Below are positions 16,729 to 24,572 of a stretch of DNA of 64,000 nucleotides, one piece after another. The notes beneath the pieces are model-generated. The model was not told the origin of the DNA. It was given only the letters and a program-made list of their open reading frames with translations, and ran no database searches. Numbering within the stretch: the first letter of the stretch is position 1; the number at the start of each line of letters is the position of its first letter. This DNA comes from CAWDBV01 sp963800705 (GTDB taxonomy: Bacteria > Actinomycetota > Thermoleophilia > Solirubrobacterales > 70-9), in NCBI GenBank assembly GCA_963800705.1, contig CAWDBV010000005.1, positions 248,001 through 312,000 of the forward strand. The letters are read 5' to 3'. The position numbers were made by a program, and so were the translations under genes.

Positions 16729-16938
16729 ATGCCGTTGTCCCGTTGCCCGAGCTGCGGTTTCACCTGTCGCCAGTTGTGGCCGCCCGACCGATCGGAGTCC
16801 TGCCCGGACTGCGACTCGAAGATGGAGTTCATCGGGCGCGCCTCGCTGGATCCGCGGCAGAGGGCTTCCGTGTTGCCGGCGAAGACGATCGCCGGCCGGT
16901 CTCAAATCCATGTCCCACCGATCGAAAGGAGGACCTGA
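16729..16938 (+). CDS. Small zinc-ribbon protein
   Basis: A 69-residue protein behind a strong SD (AAGGAGGAG, 6 bases before ATG). CPSCGF at residues 6-11, Cys13, and CPDCDS at about 25-30 make a treble or ribbon zinc site. The rest is short and basic. Function unknown; possibly nucleic-acid binding. It is the first of three tightly packed small ORFs, each with its own SD. Confidence 0.7.
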   Translation: MPLSRCPSCGFTCRQLWPPDRSESCPDCDSKMEFIGRASLDPRQRASVLPAKTIAGRSQIHVPPIERRT

Positions 16939-16994
16939 TGGCGGATTTGACGACGCTTGAAGAGAAGCTTGCGGTCGAACGCGTGAGGAGGTGA
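16938..16994 (+). CDS. 18-codon ORF, possible truncated remnant
   Basis: ATG 16938 reads MADLTTLEEKLAVERVRR and stops. The SD is excellent (AAAGGAGG, 6 bases upstream). The first 12 residues look like the start of a longer amphipathic helical protein, and the sequence then runs straight into the SD of the next gene (GAGGAGGTGAATG). This suggests a deletion remnant or a translated leader. Weak support beyond the SD. Confidence 0.35.
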   Translation: MADLTTLEEKLAVERVRR

Positions 16995-17000
16995 ATGCAG

Positions 17001-17207
17001 ATGGCCAAGGACCATGGCCCGAGCATCAAGGACGACAAGCAGTACGAGGGCCTGCGAAAGAAGGGTATGAGCAAGCAGCGAGCGGCCTCGATCGCCAACT
17101 CGCCCAATTCGTCCAGCAAGGGCGGCAAGAAGAGCGGCAAGGGAAGCGGCGGCAGCAAGTCCCAGAAGCGCGCCGCCGGCCGCGAGGGAGGCAGGAAGTC
17201 CAGCTAG
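17001..17207 (+). CDS. DUF7218-like small basic protein
   Basis: A 68-residue protein starting M-AKDHGPSIKDDKQYEGLRKKGMSKQRAASIANSPNSS and ending in a Lys/Gly/Ser-rich tail. The opening is characteristic of small actinobacterial proteins annotated as DUF7218 (from memory). An SD (GAGGAGG) lies 10 bases upstream of the ATG at 16995 and 16 before 17001. Predicted mostly disordered and highly basic, so nucleic-acid association is possible; function unknown. Confidence 0.7.
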   Translation: MAKDHGPSIKDDKQYEGLRKKGMSKQRAASIANSPNSSSKGGKKSGKGSGGSKSQKRAAGREGGRKSS

Positions 17208-17281
17208 CGGTCGCACGGGCGCACTCTGGATAGGGTGCGCCCGTGCCCTGGCTGAGCGAGAACCCGCTGGCGCAGGGCTGA

Positions 17282-18688
17282 ATGGCGTTTCCGATCCGGC
17301 TGCTGATCGTGGAGCGCGATCCCGCGATCGCCAAGCGCCTTGAGCAGGCGGCTGGCGCGCTCGCGTCAGCGGCCCGCGCCGAGGTCGCGGTGACGTGCGC
17401 AGCGAGCCCGGCCGAGGCGGCCGAGCGGCTCGGCGAGGGCGAGTTCGACCTGATCGTCGACGACCTCTCCGAGGGCGTCGAGTTGTTCCGGGCGATCGCG
17501 CGCGAGCACCCCGGCGTTCCGGTCATCGTGCTCGCCGACGCCGGAGACCCGGGGGTGGTGAACGAGCTGCTCGCGGCTGCCCGAAAGGAGGACCTGTTCG
17601 GGACCGAGGAGGAGGTGCCGATGATCAGCTGCCATCCGCGCGAGCGGGTCGAGGATTGCGTCGCGGCGATCGAGGCGATGCTGCGATCGATCGCCGAGAC
17701 GGCCGCGCTCGCGGTCGAGCCCGAGCCGCCGCTGGAGCTCACCACGAGCGAAGCGCGCGCGATCCAGATCTTCGCCCGCCGCACCGAAGCCGAGCGGGCC
17801 GCGGTCACCGGTCTCTCGGGCGGCCTCTCGGGCGCGAAGACCGTCGTCGTCGATGCCGCCGACGAGAGCGGGATGCGGACCGCGCACGTGGTCGGAAAGC
17901 TGACCGGGATCGAGAACATCCGAAGCGCGGTCGACGGCTACGAGAATGCGATCCCCGACCTGCCCGCCGGGCTCGGCGCGGCGCTCGCCGGCGTGGTCAC
18001 CGCGGGCGCGGGTGACAGCGGCGCGGTTTTCTACCGGCTCGCCGACGACTACTCGCGCAGCTTCTTCGAGTGCATCGCCACCGAGCCCGCCGATGCGGCG
18101 GAGGCGTGCCGCCGCCTTCATGCCCGCTTTGCCGACCGCTATCCCGACCTGCCGACCGAGCGCGAGACCGTCGAGGCGATCCGGCGCGACGTGATCGAGA
18201 TGGCGCCGGAGGAGGCGGTGGCACCGCTGCCCGACCTCGACCGGCTGGACCCGGTCGAGATCGAGACCAGGAGGGGAATCCAGCACCGCGACCTGCACGG
18301 CCTGAACGTTCTTGTCAGCGACTCAAATGAGCCGCTGCTGATCGACTACGACAACTACGCCGCCGCAAACTGCGCCGTCGACCCGGTGACGCTCGAAATG
18401 AGCGCGATCTTCCACCGCGACGAGACCGCCCAGAAGGCGCGCGCCGGCTGGCCGTCGATCGAGCAGGCGCGTTCCTGGTCCGACCTCGACGCCTACCTCG
18501 AGGGCTGCCCGTATCCGGAGGCGATCCGCGCCTGCCGCGCCTGGGGCGAGGACGCCGCGGCGACGCCGCAGGAGCTCGCGGCGACGATGGTCGCGGTCGC
18601 GCTGCGCCAGTTCTGGTTCGACAACACCGACAAGGAGCTCGCCGCGGCTCTGATCGAGGGCGCTGAGGCGCGGCTCGGCGACGCTTAG
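17282..18688 (+). CDS. Receiver-like domain fused to aminoglycoside-phosphotransferase-like kinase
   Basis: A 468-residue protein. Residues 1-140 look like a response-regulator receiver: LLIVERDPAIA (acidic pocket), DLIVDD (phospho-Asp region), PVIVLADAG; the conserved Lys after strand 5 is not evident. Residues about 150-460 form a kinase of the APH type. GLSGGLSGAKTVVVDA is the nucleotide loop, HRDLHGLNVLV the catalytic loop with Asp and Asn, and LLIDYDNYAA the metal-binding Asp. The kinase half resembles TCAD9-like domains predicted in multi-component conflict or signalling systems; that match is from memory. Substrate unknown. No operon partner. Confidence 0.7.
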   Translation: MAFPIRLLIVERDPAIAKRLEQAAGALASAARAEVAVTCAASPAEAAERLGEGEFDLIVDDLSEGVELFRAIAREHPGVPVIVLADAGDPGVVNELLAAARKEDLFGTEEEVPMISCHPRERVEDCVAAIEAMLRSIAETAALAVEPEPPLELTTSEARAIQIFARRTEAERAAVTGLSGGLSGAKTVVVDAADESGMRTAHVVGKLTGIENIRSAVDGYENAIPDLPAGLGAALAGVVTAGAGDSGAVFYRLADDYSRSFFECIATEPADAAEACRRLHARFADRYPDLPTERETVEAIRRDVIEMAPEEAVAPLPDLDRLDPVEIETRRGIQHRDLHGLNVLVSDSNEPLLIDYDNYAAANCAVDPVTLEMSAIFHRDETAQKARAGWPSIEQARSWSDLDAYLEGCPYPEAIRACRAWGEDAAATPQELAATMVAVALRQFWFDNTDKELAAALIEGAEARLGDA

Positions 18689-20127
18689 CTCTTCGGCCCG
18701 GGCGGGGGGTCGATCGCGTCGACCGCGGGGCCCTGCAGCACGCTGCCGTCGGTCGCGAACCGCGATCCGTGGCATGGGCAGTCCCAGCTTTCCTCCGCCG
18801 CATTCCAGGCCAGCAGGCAGCCGAGGTGTGTACAGCGCGGAGCGCCGGCGTTCGTGATCCGGTCGCCGACGAAGTGCCGGGCGACGCCGGCGTTCTCCTT
18901 CAGAAGAGTCGGCAGCGCGGCGCGTGGGCGCAGCCGGGAGGAGTCAAACGCGGCGGCCCAGCTCTGCCTCTGCGCGGCGCCGAGCACCGTGTCGCTTAGA
19001 AGTGCCGCAGCGGCGCTGCCGACCGCGAGACCCCATTTGCGGTAGCCGGTCGCCGTGAGGAGGCGCTCGGAGCGCGGCGTCAGCCGGCCGATGAACGGGA
19101 CGCCGTCGACAGGCATGTTGTCCTGCGCAGACCACCTGTAGAGCGGCTCGCCGACATCGAAGCGGTCGGCTGCCCAGCTCGCGAGCCGCTCGTAGCGGCG
19201 CCCGGTCTCCCCCTCGCCGACCTTGTGCCCCTCGCCGCCGATCACGAGCAGCTCCTCGCCGTCAACCGGATGGGTGCGGATCGAGTGGGGGGTGTCCTCG
19301 GCGCTCAGATACATGGCGCCGGGCGGGTCCGAAGCCGGCCGGTAGGCGAGCACGTAGGAGCGCGAAGCGTGCTGGCGGGCAAAGAACAGGCCGCGGTCCA
19401 GAAACGGGAAGTGGGTCGCGACGATCACCCAGCCGGCTTTGACGGCCGGACCGCGGTCGGTGCTCACCCAATAGGGGTCGGAGCCGTGGACGTCCACGGC
19501 ACGAGTGGCCTCGTGCACGCGCCCGCCCTCGGAGGCGAAGCGCTCGACCAGGCCGTGCAGGTAGCGGAGCGGGTGGAACTCCCCCTGGGAGGGCAGCCGG
19601 ACCGCCGCGGTGACGGGGAAGGGGAGGTCGAGCGAGGTGACGAGCTCGGCCGGCGCACCGACCAGCCTGGCGGCGCGGACTTCTGCCTCGATCTCATCGC
19701 GGTGCCCTTCGTCCTCGGCGTAGGTGAAGTTGTCGCGCTCGCGCAGACCGCAGTCGATCGCCAGCCGCTCGGCGAGCCGCCGCACGATCTCGATTCCGGC
19801 CTCGTTCGCCTCCCAATAGGCGCGCGCCACATCCTCGCCGCTGTCGCGAATCAGCTTTGCGTAGCTCAGTCCGTGCAGCGACGTGAGCTTGGCGGTCGTG
19901 TGGCCGGTGACCCCCGATCCGATCCTGTCCGCCTCGAGCAGAACCACGTCGAGGCCGGCCTCCTGGAGCAGCAGCGCCGCGGTCACCCCCGTGATCCCCC
20001 CGCCGAGCACGGCGACGTCGGCGGTCAGCTCAGCGTCGAGAGGATCGAACCGGGCTCCCTCAGACGTCGCGGTCCAGAGCGATTCGTGCTCGGGCACACT
20101 CGCGGCTGTCGATCCGATCTCGGCCAC
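18685..20127 (-). CDS. FAD-dependent oxidoreductase with C-terminal Rieske [2Fe-2S] domain
   Basis: A 480-residue two-domain protein. ADVAVLGGGITGVTAALLLQEAGLDVVLLEAD is the FAD-binding dinucleotide fold of the DAO (glycine/D-amino-acid oxidase) superfamily. The C-terminal 90 residues carry CTHLGC and CPCHGS, the CxHx(2)C and Cx2H ligands of a Rieske cluster, so electrons from the flavin can pass to or from an iron-sulfur centre in one chain. The substrate is unknown. Such fusions are known in actinobacteria and bacilli. The 3' end overlaps the receiver-kinase gene by 4 bases, convergent. Confidence 0.9.
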   Translation of the reverse strand: MAEIGSTAASVPEHESLWTATSEGARFDPLDAELTADVAVLGGGITGVTAALLLQEAGLDVVLLEADRIGSGVTGHTTAKLTSLHGLSYAKLIRDSGEDVARAYWEANEAGIEIVRRLAERLAIDCGLRERDNFTYAEDEGHRDEIEAEVRAARLVGAPAELVTSLDLPFPVTAAVRLPSQGEFHPLRYLHGLVERFASEGGRVHEATRAVDVHGSDPYWVSTDRGPAVKAGWVIVATHFPFLDRGLFFARQHASRSYVLAYRPASDPPGAMYLSAEDTPHSIRTHPVDGEELLVIGGEGHKVGEGETGRRYERLASWAADRFDVGEPLYRWSAQDNMPVDGVPFIGRLTPRSERLLTATGYRKWGLAVGSAAAALLSDTVLGAAQRQSWAAAFDSSRLRPRAALPTLLKENAGVARHFVGDRITNAGAPRCTHLGCLLAWNAAEESWDCPCHGSRFATDGSVLQGPAVDAIDPPPGPKS

Positions 20128-20293
20128 CCTTGCTCGTTACCCGATTCGCCTGGGCTTAAGTGCGACCGGAGGAGTGCGCCCCGCGGCCGCAAGCGGATTC
20201 GCCGCTGCGCACAGCGGGTAATTCTGGTCCGGCGTAGGCGATCGGCGACCCTCGGCGGCGAGTGGCGGATCACGGCGATCGACGAGTTGCTGC

Positions 20294-20321
20294 TTGGACC
20301 GCCCGCCGCATTTGATTCAAT
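20294..20321 (+). promoter_or_regulatory. Candidate promoter for the 20.3 kb RNA locus
   Basis: TTGGAC (-35) and TTCAAT (-10) separated by 16 bases. Transcription would start near 20328, just ahead of the extended SD. The upstream part of this 481-base gap (20128-20293) shows no ORF, repeat or RNA structure that I can support. Confidence 0.4.
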
Positions 20322-20354
20322 TGGGGTCTACCGGAGAAAGGAGGTGGTCCTAAC

Positions 20355-20399
20355 TTGAGTCAGATGCTTTTCGGGACGCCGGAGGTGCAGGGCCGCTAG
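20355..20399 (+). CDS. 14-codon ORF behind an extreme Shine-Dalgarno
   Basis: TTG 20355 reads MSQMLFGTPEVQGR then TAG, 10 bases after the GGAGG core. Twelve of 14 codons end in G or C, as in real genes of this genome. It could be a leader peptide, a very small protein or chance. The competing frame through the SD itself (ending KEVVLT) has no nearby start. Confidence 0.35.
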   Translation: MSQMLFGTPEVQGR

Positions 20400-20562
20400 G
20401 TCTGGGCACCGGAGGCCGTCGTTGACAGCCTCCACGTGATCCGGGCCCCTCGGGCGGCGTGCGGCCGCCGAGCGGAATCCAACCCGGGCACCGGCGAGAT
20501 CGGGAGTGGGTGCCGTCCCGCCCCACAGCTTCATATTCCGCGCTCGTTCGCCCGCACCTTTG

Positions 20563-20600
20563 AGGGGCCGCCTCCATCCGGGGGCGGCCCCTCTGCTTTT
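20563..20600 (+). terminator. Intrinsic terminator before ltrA
   Basis: Perfect 10-base stem AGGGGCCGCC / GGCGGCCCCT with a 10-base loop, followed by CTGCTTTT. It ends 8 bases before the ltrA ATG. It would end the 20.3 kb RNA, or act as an attenuator if ltrA is read through. Confidence 0.8.
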
Positions 20601-20608
20601 ATCAGCGC

Positions 20609-21802
20609 ATGGCGCAGGAGAGAGAGCCGACGCTCGAGGGGATCGATCCCGAAGTCATAGAGCGCGAGAGCGTGACCCCGCTCGAGCTCTTCTTCGATCT
20701 CGTGATCGTGTTCGCGTTCACGCAGGTGACCGCCTTCATGGCCGCCGATCCGACCTGGGAGGGCCTGGCGCGCGGGCTGATGCTGCTCGCCGCGCTCTGG
20801 TGGGCCTGGGTCGGATACGCGTGGCTCACCGACGCCACCGATCCCGAAGAGGGTATGACCCGGATCGCCTTCTTCGTCGTCATGGCGGCGATGTTCGTGG
20901 TCGCGCTCGCGGCGCCAGAGGCTTTCGACAGCTACGCGCTCCTTTTCGGCATCTCCTACTTCGTCGTCCGCGTCATGCAGCTGGTGCTGTTCGCGATCGC
21001 CACGCGGCGGCTTGGAGACACCGAGATGGGCAGGGCGGTCTTCGGGCTCGCGCTCTCCGCCGTGCCGGCGCCGCTGCTGATCATCCTCGCCTCGGCCTTC
21101 GACGGCGTCACCCAGGGAGCGATCTGGGCGCTGGCGCTGGCGATCGACTACGCCGGCCCGGCGATCAGGGGCGGTGAGGGCTGGAAGGTGTCGCCTTCGC
21201 ACTTCGCCGAGCGTCACGGGCTGATCGTGATCATCGCGCTCGGTGAGTCGATCGTCGCGATCGGGGTCGGCGCCGCGGGTCTCGATCTCGACGCCGGCGT
21301 GATCATCGCGGCGACGCTCGGGCTTGTCACCGCGGCCGCGCTCTGGTGGGCCTACTTCGACGTCGTCGCGGTCGTCGCTGAGTCGAAGCTGAACGAGGCC
21401 GAGGGCGTCGTGCGCTCGCAGCTCGCCCGCGACGTCTACAGCTACCTGCACCTGGCGTTGATAGCCGGCGTGATCCTGTTCGCGCTCGGCGCAAAGAAGA
21501 CGCTCGCGGGCATCGACAAGCCGCTCGACACGATCCCGGCGGTGGCGCTCTGCGGCGGCGTCGCGCTCTACTTCCTCGGTCACATCGGGATGCGCCTCCG
21601 CAACGTGCGCACCCTGAACCGGCGTCGGCTCACCGCCGCGCTCCTCTGCCTCGGGCTGATCCCGGTCGCGCTCGAGGTCGACGCCGTCTACTCGTTGGCC
21701 GCGGTGACCGCGGTCTGCGTCGGGGTGATCGGCTACGAGGCGATCCGCTTTGCCGAGCGGCGCGCCAGCATCCGCGCCGGCGCGGGACTGGCCCCGCCTT
21801 AA
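20609..21802 (+). CDS. ltrA: Low temperature requirement protein A (LtrA) family membrane protein
   Basis: A 397-residue polytopic membrane protein with about 10-12 hydrophobic segments. The N-terminal block ERESVTPLELFFDLVIVFAFTQVTAFM is the LtrA hallmark, and the second half repeats a related pattern (ERHGLIVIIALGESIVAIGVG). LtrA was linked to low-temperature growth in Listeria; the biochemical activity is unknown. The ATG lies directly after a terminator hairpin, so expression depends on read-through or a start inside the hairpin region. The stop overlaps the next ATG (TAATG). Confidence 0.9.
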   Translation: MAQEREPTLEGIDPEVIERESVTPLELFFDLVIVFAFTQVTAFMAADPTWEGLARGLMLLAALWWAWVGYAWLTDATDPEEGMTRIAFFVVMAAMFVVALAAPEAFDSYALLFGISYFVVRVMQLVLFAIATRRLGDTEMGRAVFGLALSAVPAPLLIILASAFDGVTQGAIWALALAIDYAGPAIRGGEGWKVSPSHFAERHGLIVIIALGESIVAIGVGAAGLDLDAGVIIAATLGLVTAAALWWAYFDVVAVVAESKLNEAEGVVRSQLARDVYSYLHLALIAGVILFALGAKKTLAGIDKPLDTIPAVALCGGVALYFLGHIGMRLRNVRTLNRRRLTAALLCLGLIPVALEVDAVYSLAAVTAVCVGVIGYEAIRFAERRASIRAGAGLAPP

Positions 21803-22317
21803 TGACCGACCTTAGGATTCCTGCCGTGTCACACCGAGCTCATCTCGCGGGCCTCGCACTCACCCTCGTCCTGGCGCTCGCCGGCTGCGGCGGCGGGGGA
21901 GGGGAGCTGACCGCCGAGGAACTGGTCGCCGAGGGCGATGAGCTCTGCCGCACCTCCCAGGAGCGCTACGCCGAGATCCAGGCCGAGCCGCCGGCCGGCG
22001 CCTCGGCGGCCGCCGAGCAGACCGACGAGCTGATCGCGGCGGCATCCGATGAGCTCGACGGACTCCGCGACCTGGAGCCGCCGAGCGAGCTCGCCGCGGC
22101 CTACGACCGGTACCTGGACGCGAAGCAGGACGCTCTAGACCTGCTTGAGGAGGGGAGCGATGCGGCCGAGGAACAGGACGCGAAGCGCTACGGGGAGCTG
22201 CAGTCCCAGACCGCCGCGGCCGCGCCGAAGCGGCTCGCGCTGGCCGAGAAGATCGGCTTCGAGGACTGCAGCGTGCCCCAGGGGGCGAGTACCGCGGCTA
22301 AACCTCGTCCGGGCTGA
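21802..22317 (+). CDS. Putative lipoprotein, helical
   Basis: A 171-residue protein with a signal sequence ending in the lipobox ALAGC (Cys about 29) and a Gly5 linker. The remainder is acidic and helical (DELCRTSQERYAEIQ, TDELIAAASDELDGLRDLEPPSEL, DRYLDAKQDALDLLEEG), with two cysteines that could form a disulfide. The pattern resembles small extracytoplasmic helical-bundle lipoproteins of unknown function in actinobacteria. The ATG overlaps the ltrA stop, so the two are translationally coupled. Its 3' end overlaps the convergent metallopeptidase by 20 bases. Confidence 0.75.
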   Translation: MTDLRIPAVSHRAHLAGLALTLVLALAGCGGGGGELTAEELVAEGDELCRTSQERYAEIQAEPPAGASAAAEQTDELIAAASDELDGLRDLEPPSELAAAYDRYLDAKQDALDLLEEGSDAAEEQDAKRYGELQSQTAAAAPKRLALAEKIGFEDCSVPQGASTAAKPRPG

Positions 22318-23215
22318 AGGTGTCGCAGCTGTCCGGTGAGCCTGACTCGTAGCCGGTCGTGAACCACTTCTTACGCTGCTCGGATGACCCGTGCGTGAAG
22401 CTGTCGGGGTCGATGCCCTGCCCGGACTGCTCCTGGAGGCGGTCGTCGCCGATCGCCTCGGTCGCCGTGAAGGCCTCGTCGAGGTCGCCCTCCTCGAGCG
22501 CGCCCTGCTCGAAGACCGTCTTTCCCCAGACTCCGGCGTAGCAGTCGGCCTGCAGCTCGACCCGGACCGAGATCTCGTTGGCGTCCTCCTGCGAGCCTGC
22601 TTGCTGCTGCTCCTGCTGTGATTTCTCGCTGACGCCGGTCAGGTTCTGGATGTGGTGGCCCATCTCGTGGGCGATCACGTAGGCCCAGGCGAAGTCGCCG
22701 GGCGCCATCAGCTGCTCGGCCATCTGCTTGTAGAAGGAGAGATCGAGGTAAACGCTCGAGTCGGCGGGGCAGTAGAACGGGCCGACCGCCGAGGTCGCGC
22801 TTCCGCAGGCCGTGTTGACGCCGCCGTTGTAGAGCACGAGCGGGGCGCGGCCGTACTGCTCGCCGGTCTGCTGGAAGACCGTCTCCCAGAACTTCTGAAC
22901 GTCGCCGTGGACGTAGCTCGAGAAGTCCTTGAGCTCGGCGTCGGGATCCTGATCGGCCGGGATCGGGTCCGACCCCTGCGGCTCTCCCGGCTGCACGTTG
23001 CTCGGGAAGCCGGTCGGGATGTTGAAGCCGCCGCTTCCGCCCCCTCCGCCGACGACGAACTGCAAGATGATGAAGATGATGATCCCGATGATTCCGAGGC
23101 CGCCGGCTCCCTTGCCCATCCCGCTCGGAATCGGCATGCCGCCCATCCCGCCTCCGCCGCCACCGCCGCGCTGATCGACGACGTCGGGGTTCTTCTCGCC
23201 CCGGCGCCACTTCAT
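22298..23215 (-). CDS. YpfJ-type neutral zinc metallopeptidase
   Basis: A 305-residue protein. The N-terminal cytoplasmic part MKWRRGEKNPDVVDQRGGGGG is the family opening. One transmembrane helix (LGIIGIIIFIILQFVVG) follows, then an extracytoplasmic domain. The zinc motif AYVIAHEMGHHIQNL supplies two His and the catalytic Glu, with the third ligand in RVELQADCYAGVWG (Glu/Asp). Substrates of this family are unknown. It is downstream of the small membrane protein at 23212 with an ATGA overlap, so the two form an operon. Confidence 0.93.
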   Translation of the reverse strand: MKWRRGEKNPDVVDQRGGGGGGGMGGMPIPSGMGKGAGGLGIIGIIIFIILQFVVGGGGGSGGFNIPTGFPSNVQPGEPQGSDPIPADQDPDAELKDFSSYVHGDVQKFWETVFQQTGEQYGRAPLVLYNGGVNTACGSATSAVGPFYCPADSSVYLDLSFYKQMAEQLMAPGDFAWAYVIAHEMGHHIQNLTGVSEKSQQEQQQAGSQEDANEISVRVELQADCYAGVWGKTVFEQGALEEGDLDEAFTATEAIGDDRLQEQSGQGIDPDSFTHGSSEQRKKWFTTGYESGSPDSCDTFSPDEV

Positions 23216-23607
23216 ACGTTTCCTCCGCGCCTCGCCATGTGCGCGAACCCTAATGCCATCGCGAGGTTGCTAACGCCCGCCAACATCAGGCCCGCTTTCG
23301 CACCCGGGCGCGAGACCGCCGGCGAGCGCGACCAGACCGCGTCTGTGGCGAGCTCGGTGCCGCGCAGCCAGGCGAGCGCCCACCAGTCGTCGCTCTTGCC
23401 GCGCTTCTCGGCGATCAGGTGCGCGGCCGCGAACGTGAGCCAGATCGGCCCGCAGCGGCGGAAGAGGTGCTTGGCATCCTCGCTCGGGGTCTCGTGGCCG
23501 AGCACGCGAAGCGTCGCGGTGGGCGCCAGCAGCGCCGAGCTCCCGAGGACGAGGTCGAATCCGATCATGTTGCGGTTCGTCTGCCGCAGGAGCTTCTCGA
23601 GGGTCAT
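23212..23607 (-). CDS. Small predicted membrane protein
   Basis: A 131-residue protein starting at ATG 23607 (MTLEKLLRQTNRNMIGFDLVLGSSALLAP). Hydrophobic segments at about 14-35, 50-65 and 100-125 suggest three to four membrane helices, with short charged loops (EKRGKSDDWWA). No known motif. The stop overlaps the start of the metallopeptidase. A longer frame to 23709 would overlap the divergent RpiR gene and is rejected. Confidence 0.7.
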   Translation of the reverse strand: MTLEKLLRQTNRNMIGFDLVLGSSALLAPTATLRVLGHETPSEDAKHLFRRCGPIWLTFAAAHLIAEKRGKSDDWWALAWLRGTELATDAVWSRSPAVSRPGAKAGLMLAGVSNLAMALGFAHMARRGGNV

Positions 23608-23681
23608 CGGCGGCCACTCTATTACCCCGCTGGAGACCGAGTTAGGCGGATCGGGAAGGGAAATGGCCCGGCGGCACGAAA

Positions 23682-24560
23682 TTGACCGCCGTGGCCCGAA
23701 CTGCGACACGCAACGTCCCCGCTCGCAAGAGCCTCTCCGAGTACATCACCGAGCGCTTCGACGAGTTCTCCCGCTCTCAGAAGGAGGTCGCCCGCTACAT
23801 CGTCGACCACCTCGACGAGGCCGCCTTCCAGACCGCCGAGGAGCTTGCCCGCCGCGCCAGCACTTCCTCCTCGACCGTGGTCCGTTTCTCGCAGGCGCTC
23901 GGCTTCGAGGGCTATCCCGAGCTCCAGCAGGCGGCGATCGAGGAGTACCGGCACAAGGTCGCGGGCGGCAACGGCAATGGCGGCGGCACCAAGTCCGATT
24001 CGCCTCTGTTCAGCTTCGATCACTCCGACTTCGAGGCATCGCTTGGGGCCGACCACGCCAACGTCGAGGACACCGCTCGCAACCTGACCCGCGAGCAGAT
24101 CGAGTCCTCGGTCTCGGCGCTCGCCAACGCCCGCCGCGTGCTGATCGTCGGCGTCGAGCAGATGGCCTTCTTCGCGAGCTACCTGCGCCACCTGCTCGGC
24201 CTGCTAGACATCCGCGCCGAGATCGTCTCCTCGACCAGCCAGGAGGCGCTCGGCCGCCTCAACCGGATGGACGAGGACTGCCTCGCCGTCGTGATCTCGG
24301 CCGGCAAGGCGCACCCGCTGGTGCTGCGGGCGCTGAAGCTCGCGCGCCACCGCCGCGCCCGGACGCTCTCGATCACCGATGCGACTCTTTCCGACGTCGC
24401 CGAGCATTCCGAGCTCGTCCTCTACTACTCGAGCTCGAGCCCCTCTTACATCCGCTCCAACGCTGCGCTGATGGCGCTCGTCCAGGCCCTCGCCCACGGC
24501 GTCTACGCCAAGGACGAAGCCGCGCACCGCGATCGCATTCGCGCCTTCAAGCTGAAGTAA
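23682..24560 (+). CDS. MurR/RpiR-family transcriptional regulator
   Basis: A 292-residue regulator. The N-terminal HTH_6 domain (about 17-95) includes SEYITERFDEFSRSQKEVARYIVDHLDEAAFQTAEELARRASTSSSTVVRFSQALGFEGYPEL, a textbook RpiR helix-turn-helix. The C-terminal SIS domain (about 145-270) has RVLIVGVEQMAFFASYLRHLL and VVISAGKAHPLVLRALKLA, which in this family bind phosphosugars. The start is TTG 23682 or GTG 23691. It precedes pdxST by only 12 bases, but a promoter-like TTCAAG-17-TAGTAT lies between, so pdxS may have its own start site. The effector is unknown. Confidence 0.9.
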   Translation: MTAVARTATRNVPARKSLSEYITERFDEFSRSQKEVARYIVDHLDEAAFQTAEELARRASTSSSTVVRFSQALGFEGYPELQQAAIEEYRHKVAGGNGNGGGTKSDSPLFSFDHSDFEASLGADHANVEDTARNLTREQIESSVSALANARRVLIVGVEQMAFFASYLRHLLGLLDIRAEIVSSTSQEALGRLNRMDEDCLAVVISAGKAHPLVLRALKLARHRRARTLSITDATLSDVAEHSELVLYYSSSSPSYIRSNAALMALVQALAHGVYAKDEAAHRDRIRAFKLK

Positions 24561-24572
24561 CGCCTCCGTAGT

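Larger units (their letters stand above)
20328..20600 (+). ncRNA. Candidate structured RNA or leader with extended anti-16S complementarity
   Basis: Bases 20335-20350 read AGAAAGGAGGTGGTCC, matching the perfect complement of the 16S rRNA 3' tail (AGAAAGGAGGTGATCC) at 15 of 16 positions. Downstream are potential hairpins (GGAGGC/GCCTCC at about 20411-20433, GGCGGC/GCCGCC at about 20454-20470) and a strong terminator at 20563-20600. No long coding frame exists. A 14-codon ORF at 20355 is correctly spaced from the SD. It does not fit tmRNA, RNase P RNA or 6S RNA by the core motifs I know. It could also be a leader of ltrA. Confidence 0.4.

Noticed and set aside
20335..20350. Fragment of 16S rRNA
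   Set aside because: The bases are the complement of the 16S tail, not the tail itself, and no other rRNA sequence surrounds them.
20328..20534. Minus-strand 68-codon frame opposite the RNA locus
   Set aside because: Arg/Pro-rich without an SD or motif; crosses the terminator-side hairpins and looks like a shadow of structured RNA.
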